Below, in pieces: positions 17,963 through 25,088 of a stretch of 33,417 nucleotides of DNA. Position 1 is the stretch's first letter. Each line of letters starts with the position of its first letter. The DNA lies in contig UQLL01000029.1 of NCBI GenBank assembly GCA_900541835.1, positions 1 through 33,417 on the forward strand, written 5' to 3'. Under the pieces are notes generated by a model that had not been told where the DNA came from, ran no database searches, and was given only the letters and a program-made list of their open reading frames with translations. Origin of the DNA: an uncultured Porphyromonadaceae bacterium (GTDB lineage: Bacteria > Bacteroidota > Bacteroidia > Bacteroidales > Muribaculaceae). A program made the position numbers and the translations under genes.

Positions 17963-18026
17963 GAGAGTTGAGTGTCGGGAGTTGAGAATTGCCGGCCGGT
18001 CCTCAACTCCCGACACTCAACTCTCC
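17963..18026. repeat. Perfect 24-bp inverted repeat upstream of dnaX
   Basis: The arms 17963-17986 and 18003-18026 are exact reverse complements of 24 nt, built from GAGTTGAG-like units, with a 16-nt loop. It sits just upstream of the dnaX -7 box and divergent from the adenosyltransferase gene. It could be a dispersed repeat or a transcription barrier. Confidence 0.8.
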
Positions 18027-18134
18027 ACACTCCACTTTTTTTTCAGCTTTGCGGCAGAAATTTTGTTCATTGCACATTAAAAACATGCAACAATCCGCTC
18101 CCGGCGACGTTATAGAGAAAACCCCACACACGGC

Positions 18135-18692
18135 ATGAAAAAAAGCCCCCTATATACCGGCACCGGCGACCGCGGCACCACATCCCTGGTGGGCGGACAG
18201 CGCGTGGCCAAGGCCTCCGTCCGCCTCGACGCCTACGGCACCGTCGACGAGTTCTCAGCCACCCTCGGCATCGTCCTCAGCCAGCCAGACTGCCCCGCCG
18301 ACATACGCTCCTACCTGCGGCACATACAGAACATCCTGTTCAACGTAGGCGCCTACCTGGCCACCGACTCCCCTGCCGAGGCCCCCGCCCGGCTCCTCGG
18401 CCTCGCCCAGGCCGACATCGCCGAGTGCGAGAGCCGGATCGACGCCCTCGACGCCGCCACCCCGCCGGCCCGCGCCTTCGTGCTGCCCGGCGGCGCCCCC
18501 CTCTGCGCCTACGCCCACCTGGCCCGCACCGTCTGCCGCCGCGCCGAACGAATGATACTCCGCCTCGACGCAGAGCAGAAAGTCGACGACCTCGTGCTCC
18601 GCTACTTCAACCGCCTCAGCGACTACCTCTTCATCCTCTCGCGCCACTTCAACCACCTGGCAGGCGTGCAGGAACTCCTTTGGGAGCCCTGA
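18135..18692 (+). CDS. ATP:cob(I)alamin adenosyltransferase, PduO type
   Basis: Transfers the adenosyl group of ATP to cob(I)alamin to make coenzyme B12, used for example by methylmalonyl-CoA mutase. The 185-residue protein shows the N-terminal nucleotide-binding loop TGTGDRGTTSLVGGQRV at about 8-24 and DAYGTVDEFSATLG at about 35-48. The C-terminal helix pattern CRRAERMILRL and YFNRLSDYLFILSRH is near 137-175. These are the conserved segments of the PduO/MMAB family, and length is typical. No consensus promoter is evident before it; the dnaX palindrome and promoter lie upstream on the other strand. No cobalamin riboswitch pattern was recognised. Confidence 0.93.
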   Translation: MKKSPLYTGTGDRGTTSLVGGQRVAKASVRLDAYGTVDEFSATLGIVLSQPDCPADIRSYLRHIQNILFNVGAYLATDSPAEAPARLLGLAQADIAECESRIDALDAATPPARAFVLPGGAPLCAYAHLARTVCRRAERMILRLDAEQKVDDLVLRYFNRLSDYLFILSRHFNHLAGVQELLWEP

Positions 18693-18759
18693 GCGGCCCC
18701 GGCACGGCACGCGCTCCCGACCCCTGAGGCCATCCACCCCGCAACACCGCGCCCAACCC

Positions 18760-18790
18760 TTGCACAATTGAGCGCAAAGCATTAACTTTG
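18760..18790 (+). promoter_or_regulatory. Promoter of the DUF2795 gene
   Basis: TTG at 18760-18762 and TAACTTTG at 18783-18790 are 20 bp apart, and the ATG follows at 18833. The placement excludes the in-frame upstream ATG at 18788. Confidence 0.75.
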
Positions 18791-18832
18791 CGCCGTTTTT
18801 TCACCAACCGCAAAAAAGAAAGGAACACCATA

Positions 18833-19054
18833 ATGTATTGGACATTAGAACTGGCCTCGAAGCTCGAGGACGCGCCCTGGCCCGCCACCAAGGACGAGCT
18901 CATCGACTACGCCATGCGCTCCGGCGCGCCCATGGAAGTCATCGAGAACCTCCAGGAGATTGAAGACGAAGGCGAGAGCTACGAGAGCATCGAGGAGATC
19001 TGGCCCGACTACCCATCAAAGGAAGACTTCTTCTTCAACGAGGACGAATATTAA
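18833..19054 (+). CDS. DUF2795 domain protein
   Basis: A 73-residue acidic protein starting MYWTLELASKLEDAPWPA. It has the DUF2795 pattern (ATKDELIDYAMRSGAP, then VIENLQEIEDEGESYESI) and ends WPDYPSKEDFFFNEDEY. It is highly conserved in Bacteroidales, but its function is unknown; the fold suggests a small helical protein that might bind nucleic acid or another protein. It has its own promoter. It is the last GC-rich, host-like gene before the AT-richer island. Confidence 0.9.
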   Translation: MYWTLELASKLEDAPWPATKDELIDYAMRSGAPMEVIENLQEIEDEGESYESIEEIWPDYPSKEDFFFNEDEY

Positions 19055-19340
19055 GCAGGAATTTCAACATAAATACCTGATAATCAATGGTCAAGCAAAA
19101 TTTAATTTGTTTGGCCATTGGTGTTTTATAGCCCTAAATAGCGTGGTTTGTTTGGCTAAAATCCGATTTTTTGGAGGAATAATTGGATTTGTTTGTATAT
19201 AAATCAGTCATTAATCGGAGATGTGGGAATATTGGGAAATACAAACAAATAGGCGACTGTTTTCAACTTATCGGCACAATAAATCCCCAATAAAGTCCCT
19301 ATACATTCAATATATCGATATCGAACACCAATAATTTCCA
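19055..19340. other. AT-rich gene-free left edge of the island, with inverted repeats
   Basis: No credible gene. A hairpin at 19085-19120 has arms CAATGGTCAAGCAAA and a near-complement (13 of 15). A 12-nt perfect inverted repeat ATTTGTTTGTAT lies at 19187-19198 and 19239-19250. ATTTGTTTG-like words recur. The abrupt composition change just after 19054 makes this a candidate junction. Confidence 0.55.
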
Positions 19341-19853
19341 TTAAAATGTTATTGACATCGCAAACCCTCCTTCGTGTCTTGAAGCATAGGGTGCGAGAAA
19401 AATGTTTTTATTATATTGTTTGCGAAAGAATGTCTTTGAAATTACGGGATATAACCAATAGGCTGCCTGAACGCTGAGAATGCCGACTCCTGCGCCTGCC
19501 ATCACATCTGTCAGCCAATGACGGTTGTTATACATACGGAGGAATCCTGTTCCGGCGGCAACGACATATCCGGCTACACCTATCCATGGAGATGTGTTCC
19601 AATACTCCCGCCGTAACAGTTCCGCTCCTGCAAATGCAGTGGCCGTGTGGCCCGAAGGAAAGGAATTCCGGCTACTGCCGTCGGGACGCTCGACTTTTGT
19701 CAAACTTTTAATGCCATATACCGAAATCCCGGTCAGGAGATATGCTGTTCCGGCTATGATGGTCATGTCCGCGTATCCGTGCAGACTCCTGACACCGCAC
19801 AACTTCAATCCGTATGTGGCGGCAAGCGGAGCGAATTGGGTGAAATCATCCAC
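19341..19853 (-). pseudogene. PAP2 phosphatase, catalytic C-terminal part after an in-frame stop
   Basis: This 170-residue open stretch contains the complete PAP2 active site. K-x6-RP is at Lys49 and Arg56-Pro57 (KSLTKVERP), PSGH at 66-69, and R-x5-H-x3-D at Arg106, His112 and Asp116 (RMYNNRHWLTD). It lies in the same frame as the fragment at 19875-20168; only one TAA codon at 19875-19877 separates them. The reading frame across the stop continues as HPHSQLTVDDFTQFAP, so the ancestral gene was about 275 codons. Family members remove phosphate from lipid phosphates such as undecaprenyl diphosphate, phosphatidate or lipid A. Without read-through or re-initiation at the GTG at 19853, the enzyme part would lack its signal peptide. 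Confidence 0.85.
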
Positions 19854-19874
19854 TGTCAGCTGCGAATGAGGATG

Positions 19875-20168
19875 TTATTGCAATTCATCACGAGTTTCCG
19901 TATTCTGAAATTTCCCCCAGTCGCTTTCCAGCCCGATGAATCCGACACCTATAAGCGTAGCAGGGACAACGAGTTGCAACGGTTTGAATTTGTAAGGACT
20001 CTTCGGCCCAACATTTGTGTTCATTGCACGGTCGGGAATAGAGTCTGTCATAGTTACGATACTGTCACCGGATACCGGTATTGAATCCAATGACATGGGT
20101 TCAGACGCATTTGCCTGAGCTATAAAACCAGTCCAAAAGCAAATAGCCAATAGTATTGAAGTTTTCAT
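19875..20168 (-). pseudogene. PAP2 phosphatase, N-terminal part ending at a premature TAA
   Basis: A 97-residue fragment starting at the ATG at 20168, overlapping the kinase stop as ATGA. It has a signal peptide (MKTSILLAICFWTGFIAQANA), then a Ser/Asp-rich stretch, a hydrophobic segment (LVVPATLIGVGFIGLESDWG) and FQNTETRDELQ before the stop. The catalytic part follows in the same frame. A single change of a sense codon such as GAA to TAA explains the break. It is translationally coupled to the upstream kinase. Confidence 0.8.
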
Positions 20169-20485
20169 ACTGAGAATGTTGCGATTTTGCGTGGAAAAAT
20201 GATTACACCGATTACAGCCGCCACAACAGAAAGTATCATAACAGCCGCCGCCGACAAATACTTGGCAACCTTGATGGCATCGTCATACTGTCCGTCACAC
20301 ACACGGTCAGATAAGATTTCGATGGCGGTGTTAAAAGTCTCGGCGGCGAATACTCCCCCTGATACAATAAGGATTGTCAGCCACTCCATTGAACTGATAT
20401 TCAATATTGTTCCGGCAAGCAAGACAATAATGAACACGAGGCTGCGCCGTAAAAACTTAATTACGACACAGTCTCCTGTTGGCAT
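20165..20485 (-). CDS. Diacylglycerol/undecaprenol kinase family, short N-terminus
   Basis: A 106-residue membrane protein of the small DgkA family, which phosphorylates diacylglycerol or undecaprenol using ATP. Three hydrophobic helices are seen. The catalytic signature ExxNTAIExxxD is complete (Glu49, Asn52, Glu56, Asp60 in AAETFNTAIEILSD), followed by AIKVAKYLSAAAVMI. The usual N-terminal amphipathic part with the ERNFRIH-like motif is missing; the protein starts MPTGDCVVIKFLRRS, so it is about 15-20 residues shorter than usual. It begins 16 nt after the lipoprotein stop and overlaps the phosphatase start by ATGA, so it belongs to the same operon. Kinase plus phosphatase would interconvert a lipid and its phosphate. 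Confidence 0.85.
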   Translation of the reverse strand: MPTGDCVVIKFLRRSLVFIIVLLAGTILNISSMEWLTILIVSGGVFAAETFNTAIEILSDRVCDGQYDDAIKVAKYLSAAAVMILSVVAAVIGVIIFPRKIATFSV

Positions 20486-20501
20486 AAGCCTATGACAATT
20501 G

Positions 20502-21986
20502 TCAATAGACGGTGTTCTGAGGGTCGAAATTGGTCCAGCCCTTCATCCAGTTGTCGGAAGCATCGCGGAAGGCTCCGATATAACCGCCTTTGCCGTCGCT
20601 GATTGCCGTCATGGGGCAACAGTTCTGTCCTGTCATGAAGGGATCGGAAAGATTGAGCGCGGATTCGTCCATAACGCGGTTTCCTGAGCCGCCGAGGAAG
20701 AAAGTGTGAGAGAACGAGAATTGAGTGTGGTCTTCTGTTCCCGTCAGGTAATCGAAAAGATAGTCGCTGTACTCCTTGTTCTTGTCGGTGCCTATGGCAT
20801 CCATTCCGGCGAAAACTATGTTTTCAAGTTTGAAGTCGCCGGACTTGGCGTAAGAAACGGACTGTCCTTTCTCGCCGTCGATTATCACGCCGATAGGCCA
20901 ACCGATTGCAAGAGTGTTGGAGATGTTGAGCTTGCTGCTGCGGCGAATCTGGAAGGCAGCCTGAAAACGACCGAGCTTTGACCCGTTGTCGGGGAACATA
21001 TTGCCGGCAGTTATATACTCGCTGCTATTGACGAACCCCGAGTTCTTGGCTGTTTTGGGCCCGACAAATGTGACATTCCGGAAATGCGCCGAAGTGAAAG
21101 GAGTTGTTTCGGCGCCGCTGGCGTTGTTGTCACTCTCGAAGCCGTTTGACTGCGAGGTATCGGCGATGCGAGGGTCACGCACGGAGAGGCAGTAGCTCAC
21201 TTCGCCGTCGAAACCATTGTCGGTGTCGAAGTCATCATCCCAGCCCTTGTATGCGACGAGATAGGAGCATTTTGCCGATCCGCCGAACCACTCGAAGGAG
21301 TCATCGTTGGAGTAAGACACCTGTATGTGGTCAATCTGAGTGCCGCTGCCAACGGAGCCGAATGTGACGCCGTTTATCTCTTTGTCAGTGTCGAAAGGAT
21401 AGCCTGCGAACTCCACGCGGATGTAGCTGTATATGCCGGAATTGTCGGCTTTGTTGTTGCCTCCGTGGATTGTGGTGGGTCCGCCCTCAATCTGCATCGT
21501 ACCCTGATTGTTGAGTCCTTTGCCGCAGACTATCAGGCCGCCCCAATCGCCGGGACGACGCTGACCGGGAGCCTGTGCCGAGGTCATGACGATAGGCTCG
21601 TCTGCCGTACCCTGCATCTTGCAGTATCCGCCCGGCTCGACGATGAGCGCAGCCATCGTACCCTTGTCGCCCTTGATGACCGTTCCGGCCGGGATGGTGA
21701 GGCGGGCGCCTTCATCGACATACACCCAACCTTTAAGAAGATAAGTGCCTTTTGCGAGGGTCACATCACCCGTGAAGTGGAAGTTCTGGGTGCCGTTGCC
21801 GAGCTCATTGCCGTTGAACACGATTCCGGCGCTGTATGCGACATTCCCCTTATAGGTCACATCGGGATTTGCCGGATCGGGGGTCGGCTCATCGTTGTCG
21901 GATGAGCAGCTTGCGGAGAGAAGGCTCAGGGCGCAAGCCATCGCCATCATGAGATGACGGAAGGTCTGTTTTTTTGTTCTTTCCAT
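20502..21986 (-). CDS. Surface lipoprotein with parallel beta-helix-like repeats
   Basis: A 494-residue lipoprotein. The leader MERTKKQTFRHLMMAMACALS ends with SASC, giving acylated Cys27. It is followed by SSDNDEPTPD, an acidic stretch like the Bacteroidetes surface-export signal, so the protein probably sits on the outer face of the outer membrane. The body shows repeating short beta strands (LTIPAGTVIKGDKGTMAALIVEPGG begins the pattern; DEPIVMTSA; GDWGGLIVCG; DNSGIYSYIRVEFAG) and conserved Asp/Trp-rich motifs (YSNDDSFEWFGG, WDDDFDTDNG). This family is common in Bacteroidetes beside TonB receptors; no enzymatic function is established to my knowledge. Gap to the receptor gene is 42 nt, so they are co-transcribed and probably form a binding/transport pair. 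Confidence 0.85.
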   Translation of the reverse strand: MERTKKQTFRHLMMAMACALSLLSASCSSDNDEPTPDPANPDVTYKGNVAYSAGIVFNGNELGNGTQNFHFTGDVTLAKGTYLLKGWVYVDEGARLTIPAGTVIKGDKGTMAALIVEPGGYCKMQGTADEPIVMTSAQAPGQRRPGDWGGLIVCGKGLNNQGTMQIEGGPTTIHGGNNKADNSGIYSYIRVEFAGYPFDTDKEINGVTFGSVGSGTQIDHIQVSYSNDDSFEWFGGSAKCSYLVAYKGWDDDFDTDNGFDGEVSYCLSVRDPRIADTSQSNGFESDNNASGAETTPFTSAHFRNVTFVGPKTAKNSGFVNSSEYITAGNMFPDNGSKLGRFQAAFQIRRSSKLNISNTLAIGWPIGVIIDGEKGQSVSYAKSGDFKLENIVFAGMDAIGTDKNKEYSDYLFDYLTGTEDHTQFSFSHTFFLGGSGNRVMDESALNLSDPFMTGQNCCPMTAISDGKGGYIGAFRDASDNWMKGWTNFDPQNTVY

Positions 21987-22028
21987 TGAAATTGGTTTTG
22001 GTTTAACTTATGTCATGAGATGACTTTC

Positions 22029-24785
22029 TTAGAAACTGTATGTTATTGACAGATTGAAATTTCGTCCCGGCTTGTAGCTGCGGGTTATTTCCTCGATACT
22101 CTTGTTTTTACCGAGGACTTCTACTTTCTCGATCTGCTTGAACAGATACCGCTCGGCAAGAACATCACGCACTGAGGCTTTCAACTCCCAATGACCGAAT
22201 TTCTTGCCAAACGATATGTCCAAAGAATTGCGAGGCATCTCGTAGGAGTTTGGGATATTGCGGGCGTTCCCGTCAGCACCTGTTCCGTATTTGTTTCCCA
22301 CGCCGACGATTCGTTTGCCGATGCGGTTATAGAGGACCGCCGCCGACCATCCGTCGCGGTTGTAGAACAGGCCGATATTGATCAGATATGGAGACTGTCC
22401 CTGCATCGGACGGTCGATGTTGTTGCCCTTGTCGAATGTCACTGTGCTCTTGATCAGCGAGCCGTTGAACGAAAGACTGAAATCGTCAAGGCCGATAAAT
22501 CCGAAGTTCTTGCGGATATCCACTTCGATGCCGTAATTGTCAGCCCCTTTTGCATTGATATAGGAGTAGATAAGATCTGTGCCTCCGGCAACGGTATATG
22601 TCCATTCAATCGGATTGGTGAATTTCTTGTAGAACAGTGCCACCGAAACAATTTCGTTTTTTGCCGGATACCATTCATATCTCAGGTCTATGTTCTGAAT
22701 ATATGCGGCCTTGAGGTCATAATTGCCCATCACGCTGCTTCCGAGGTCAAAATCGTAATAAACCGTAGGTGCAAGTTCCCGGAATTCAGGACGATTGGTG
22801 GAACGTCCGTAGGCGGCTCTTACCTGATGCATGTCATTGAAACGGTAGCTTACGTTTACCGACGGGAAGAAATCCTTATAGTAATAATGGGTGTCCTGAA
22901 GACTCTCTTCCGACTGGCGGGTATTCATTCTCAACAGTTGATCGACATATTCATATCTTACGCCACCGTAGATTGTAAATGAACGCCACGGTATGTTGAC
23001 ACCGACATATCCGGAAAGCTGACGGCTGCCTGCCTTGTAGCTGTTCAGGAAATTGACATTCTCGTACAGATAGAGCTTGTCAGGGCCATAGTTCTCAGGT
23101 ATCAGCACCTCACCGGCAACATCCGGATTGAACATGAATCCGTCCGGCAGGTTATTGTCGGGCTGCCAGCCGTATTGGAATTCGCGAACATCGTATGTCC
23201 TGTTACGGTATTCTCCATATAGACCGGCCTTCAGTACCGGTTTTACCGCTCCGAAATCAAACTCATGGCGATAGTTGGTGTTGAGTGATGCCGTGTTTTC
23301 CCTCAGTCTCGTAAATTCACGGCTTATGCGGTATATCCCCATTCTTTGGTCGGTGCGGTCTGTGAGCTGAATCAGCCGTCTGTCCGGCATGTCCCGGTCG
23401 GAATAGGCATATCCCGCGCTCCAGTCCCAGAGCGAAGATGAACTGAACTCATGGCGCCCTGTAAATTGGGTGTTGAACGTGTTGCGGGTGGAATAATAAT
23501 ATTCCATATCGCGGATATTGTCAGGCTGCGAGTTAAAGCCCTCGCGGTCGGAATAACGGTTCTTGACGATTCTGTTATAGATGTTTTTCCATTCAAAACG
23601 GTGTCTGCCGTTTTGCGGGAGGAAGGATAGATTAAGAAGTGCGCCGAGTTTGCGGTCGTTTGTATATTGGTTGTCAGTCGCTTTACGGAGATATACGGGA
23701 CTGTCGTTGGTCACATCGTATGGCCCGTAAAGGGAATTTTCCATGTCGAGGAGAGTGCGGTATGCGTCGGAATAGTTTATGCTTGCCAGTAATCCGAGAG
23801 ATGACCCGGACTCAAATCTCCAGCGGTTGCTGTACGAGGCGTTGACTTTCAGATCGCCTATCGGCTTTTTACCGTAGACTTCCCAGTCGTTGTTGAATCC
23901 GTTGTTGAGCGGATCGATACGGTTTCGGAAACCTGAATAAGTCAATAATGGAGAATCAAATCCACCTGAATAGCATTTGCCTCCGCCTTTATAGTATTTG
24001 AAATTGCGGAAATGTGTCATGTCATTGAACGAGGTGCCGACAGAGATGTCAAATCCGCTTTTCGCCGGTTGATACTTGGTCCTTACCATCACGAATCCGC
24101 CGGTGAAATCCGATGGGTATTCAGGCGCGGGACTTTTCACAATCACTATGTTGTCAAGCTGTGAACTCGGTATTATGTCGAATGAGAACGCTCTCGAATC
24201 TGCTTCCGAGCTTGGCACCGCGCCGCCGTTGAGCCACACATTGTTATATCTTTGGGAGAGTCCCCGAACCATCACGAATTTGTCGTCCATGATGGAGATT
24301 CCCGGCACACGGCGTATCACTTCCGAAGCGTCTTTGTCCTGAGTCCTGGCTATCTGCTGGGCCGACACTCCTGTCTGTACCACATCGCTCTGTTTCTCTT
24401 CCTCAATCATAGCGGACTCGGTGTTCTTTCGTGCGACAGCGGTAACAGTCACTTCTGCCAGAGATGTGGCGTTCGGACTCATGGGGATGTCCAATGTTAT
24501 TATCTCATCTCCAGCTGGGATCTGTCGTGTTATCACGGTGTCCCTGTAACCGATGTACTTCACGGAAAGATTATGCTTCCCTGCCGGAAGTCGGAGGGAA
24601 TAAGTGCCGTCAATGTCTGTTGACGTTCCCTTGTTGCCGGGATTCGCCATGACAGATGCGCCAATCAGCGGCTCGTCAGTGCCGCCGTCATACACCGTCC
24701 CTTTTATTATGCCGGCCTCCATGTCGGCATAACATGTGGCGAGGGCTGCAAGTGTAAGACTTAGCGGTAATCTTTTCAAATTCAT
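22029..24785 (-). CDS. TonB-dependent outer membrane receptor with carboxypeptidase-regulatory-like domain
   Basis: A 918-residue outer-membrane transporter. The start at 24785 gives the signal peptide MNLKRLPLSLTLAALATCYA; the longer frame begins upstream of the promoter and is rejected. Residues about 25-100 form a CarboxypepD_reg-like domain (GIIKGTVYDGGTDEPLIGAS). The plug follows (SEVIRRVPGISIMDDKFVMV, then RGLSQRYNNVWLNGGAVPSS). The 22-strand barrel ends in the aromatic terminus ITYSF. There is no SusD partner; the next gene is a beta-helix-like surface lipoprotein. The ligand is unknown; the lipid-phosphate enzymes in the operon hint at a lipid or phosphate connection, which is inference. 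Composition is lower in GC than that of the window's core genes. Confidence 0.93.
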   Translation of the reverse strand: MNLKRLPLSLTLAALATCYADMEAGIIKGTVYDGGTDEPLIGASVMANPGNKGTSTDIDGTYSLRLPAGKHNLSVKYIGYRDTVITRQIPAGDEIITLDIPMSPNATSLAEVTVTAVARKNTESAMIEEEKQSDVVQTGVSAQQIARTQDKDASEVIRRVPGISIMDDKFVMVRGLSQRYNNVWLNGGAVPSSEADSRAFSFDIIPSSQLDNIVIVKSPAPEYPSDFTGGFVMVRTKYQPAKSGFDISVGTSFNDMTHFRNFKYYKGGGKCYSGGFDSPLLTYSGFRNRIDPLNNGFNNDWEVYGKKPIGDLKVNASYSNRWRFESGSSLGLLASINYSDAYRTLLDMENSLYGPYDVTNDSPVYLRKATDNQYTNDRKLGALLNLSFLPQNGRHRFEWKNIYNRIVKNRYSDREGFNSQPDNIRDMEYYYSTRNTFNTQFTGRHEFSSSSLWDWSAGYAYSDRDMPDRRLIQLTDRTDQRMGIYRISREFTRLRENTASLNTNYRHEFDFGAVKPVLKAGLYGEYRNRTYDVREFQYGWQPDNNLPDGFMFNPDVAGEVLIPENYGPDKLYLYENVNFLNSYKAGSRQLSGYVGVNIPWRSFTIYGGVRYEYVDQLLRMNTRQSEESLQDTHYYYKDFFPSVNVSYRFNDMHQVRAAYGRSTNRPEFRELAPTVYYDFDLGSSVMGNYDLKAAYIQNIDLRYEWYPAKNEIVSVALFYKKFTNPIEWTYTVAGGTDLIYSYINAKGADNYGIEVDIRKNFGFIGLDDFSLSFNGSLIKSTVTFDKGNNIDRPMQGQSPYLINIGLFYNRDGWSAAVLYNRIGKRIVGVGNKYGTGADGNARNIPNSYEMPRNSLDISFGKKFGHWELKASVRDVLAERYLFKQIEKVEVLGKNKSIEEITRSYKPGRNFNLSITYSF

Positions 24786-24811
24786 ATAAAACTGCGTTAT
24801 CTTTTCGACGG

Positions 24812-24819
24812 CAAAATTA
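24812..24819 (-). promoter_or_regulatory. Promoter -7 box of the TonB receptor operon
   Basis: The reverse strand reads TAATTTTG, 26 nt before the ATG at 24785. No TTTG is seen at the -33 position, which suggests dependence on an activator. Confidence 0.65.
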
Positions 24820-24860
24820 CGGTCGGATTGTTTCATGGATTTTGCAGATTTATTGAACTA

Positions 24861-24900
24861 TTATTAAATCGACTGATATTATTAAAGTTTCATTAAACTT
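24861..24900. promoter_or_regulatory. Possible activator site: spaced TTAAA repeats and a palindrome
   Basis: TTAAA occurs at 24864, 24882 and 24893; TATTATTAAA is present twice; and AAAGTTT-CATT-AAACTTT forms a perfect inverted repeat at 24884-24901. The region lies about 50-90 bp upstream of the receptor -7 box. The function is inferred from position. Confidence 0.35.
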
Positions 24901-24976
24901 TTGACGTATGGTCCTGTAACTTGAGTAATTTCGTACCGGTCAGTTGACTCCGCCTCCGGCATCGGGAATGTGCGCT

Positions 24977-25008
24977 TTTGGCGGATTCATCTGAAATCAC
25001 TATCTTTG
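24977..25008 (+). promoter_or_regulatory. Promoter of the hydrolase-transglutaminase operon
   Basis: TTTG at 24977-24980 and TATCTTTG at 25001-25008 are 20 bp apart, a textbook Bacteroidetes promoter. The leader to the ATG at 25089 is about 75 nt. Confidence 0.8.
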
Positions 25009-25088
25009 CAGGTGGATAAATCTGCGTCTACGCGTTGTGGCGTAATACAGACCATCACAGATTATACCGACACAATAAACACAGATAT

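Larger units (their letters stand above)
19055..24960. other. Lower-GC accessory island
   Basis: From about 19055 to about 24960 both genes and spacers are clearly less GC-rich, with different codon choice from the GC-rich genes on either side. It holds one minus-strand operon of TonB receptor, lipoprotein, lipid kinase and PAP2 phosphatase. No integrase, transposase or tRNA att site is present, so the mode of acquisition is unknown. Confidence 0.6.

Noticed and set aside
18060..18134. Cobalamin riboswitch before the adenosyltransferase gene
   Set aside because: The spacer is too short and lacks the B12-box pattern.
19055..24960. Complete mobile element (integrative element or transposon)
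   Set aside because: No integrase, transposase, relaxase or tRNA attachment site was found; only composition supports transfer.
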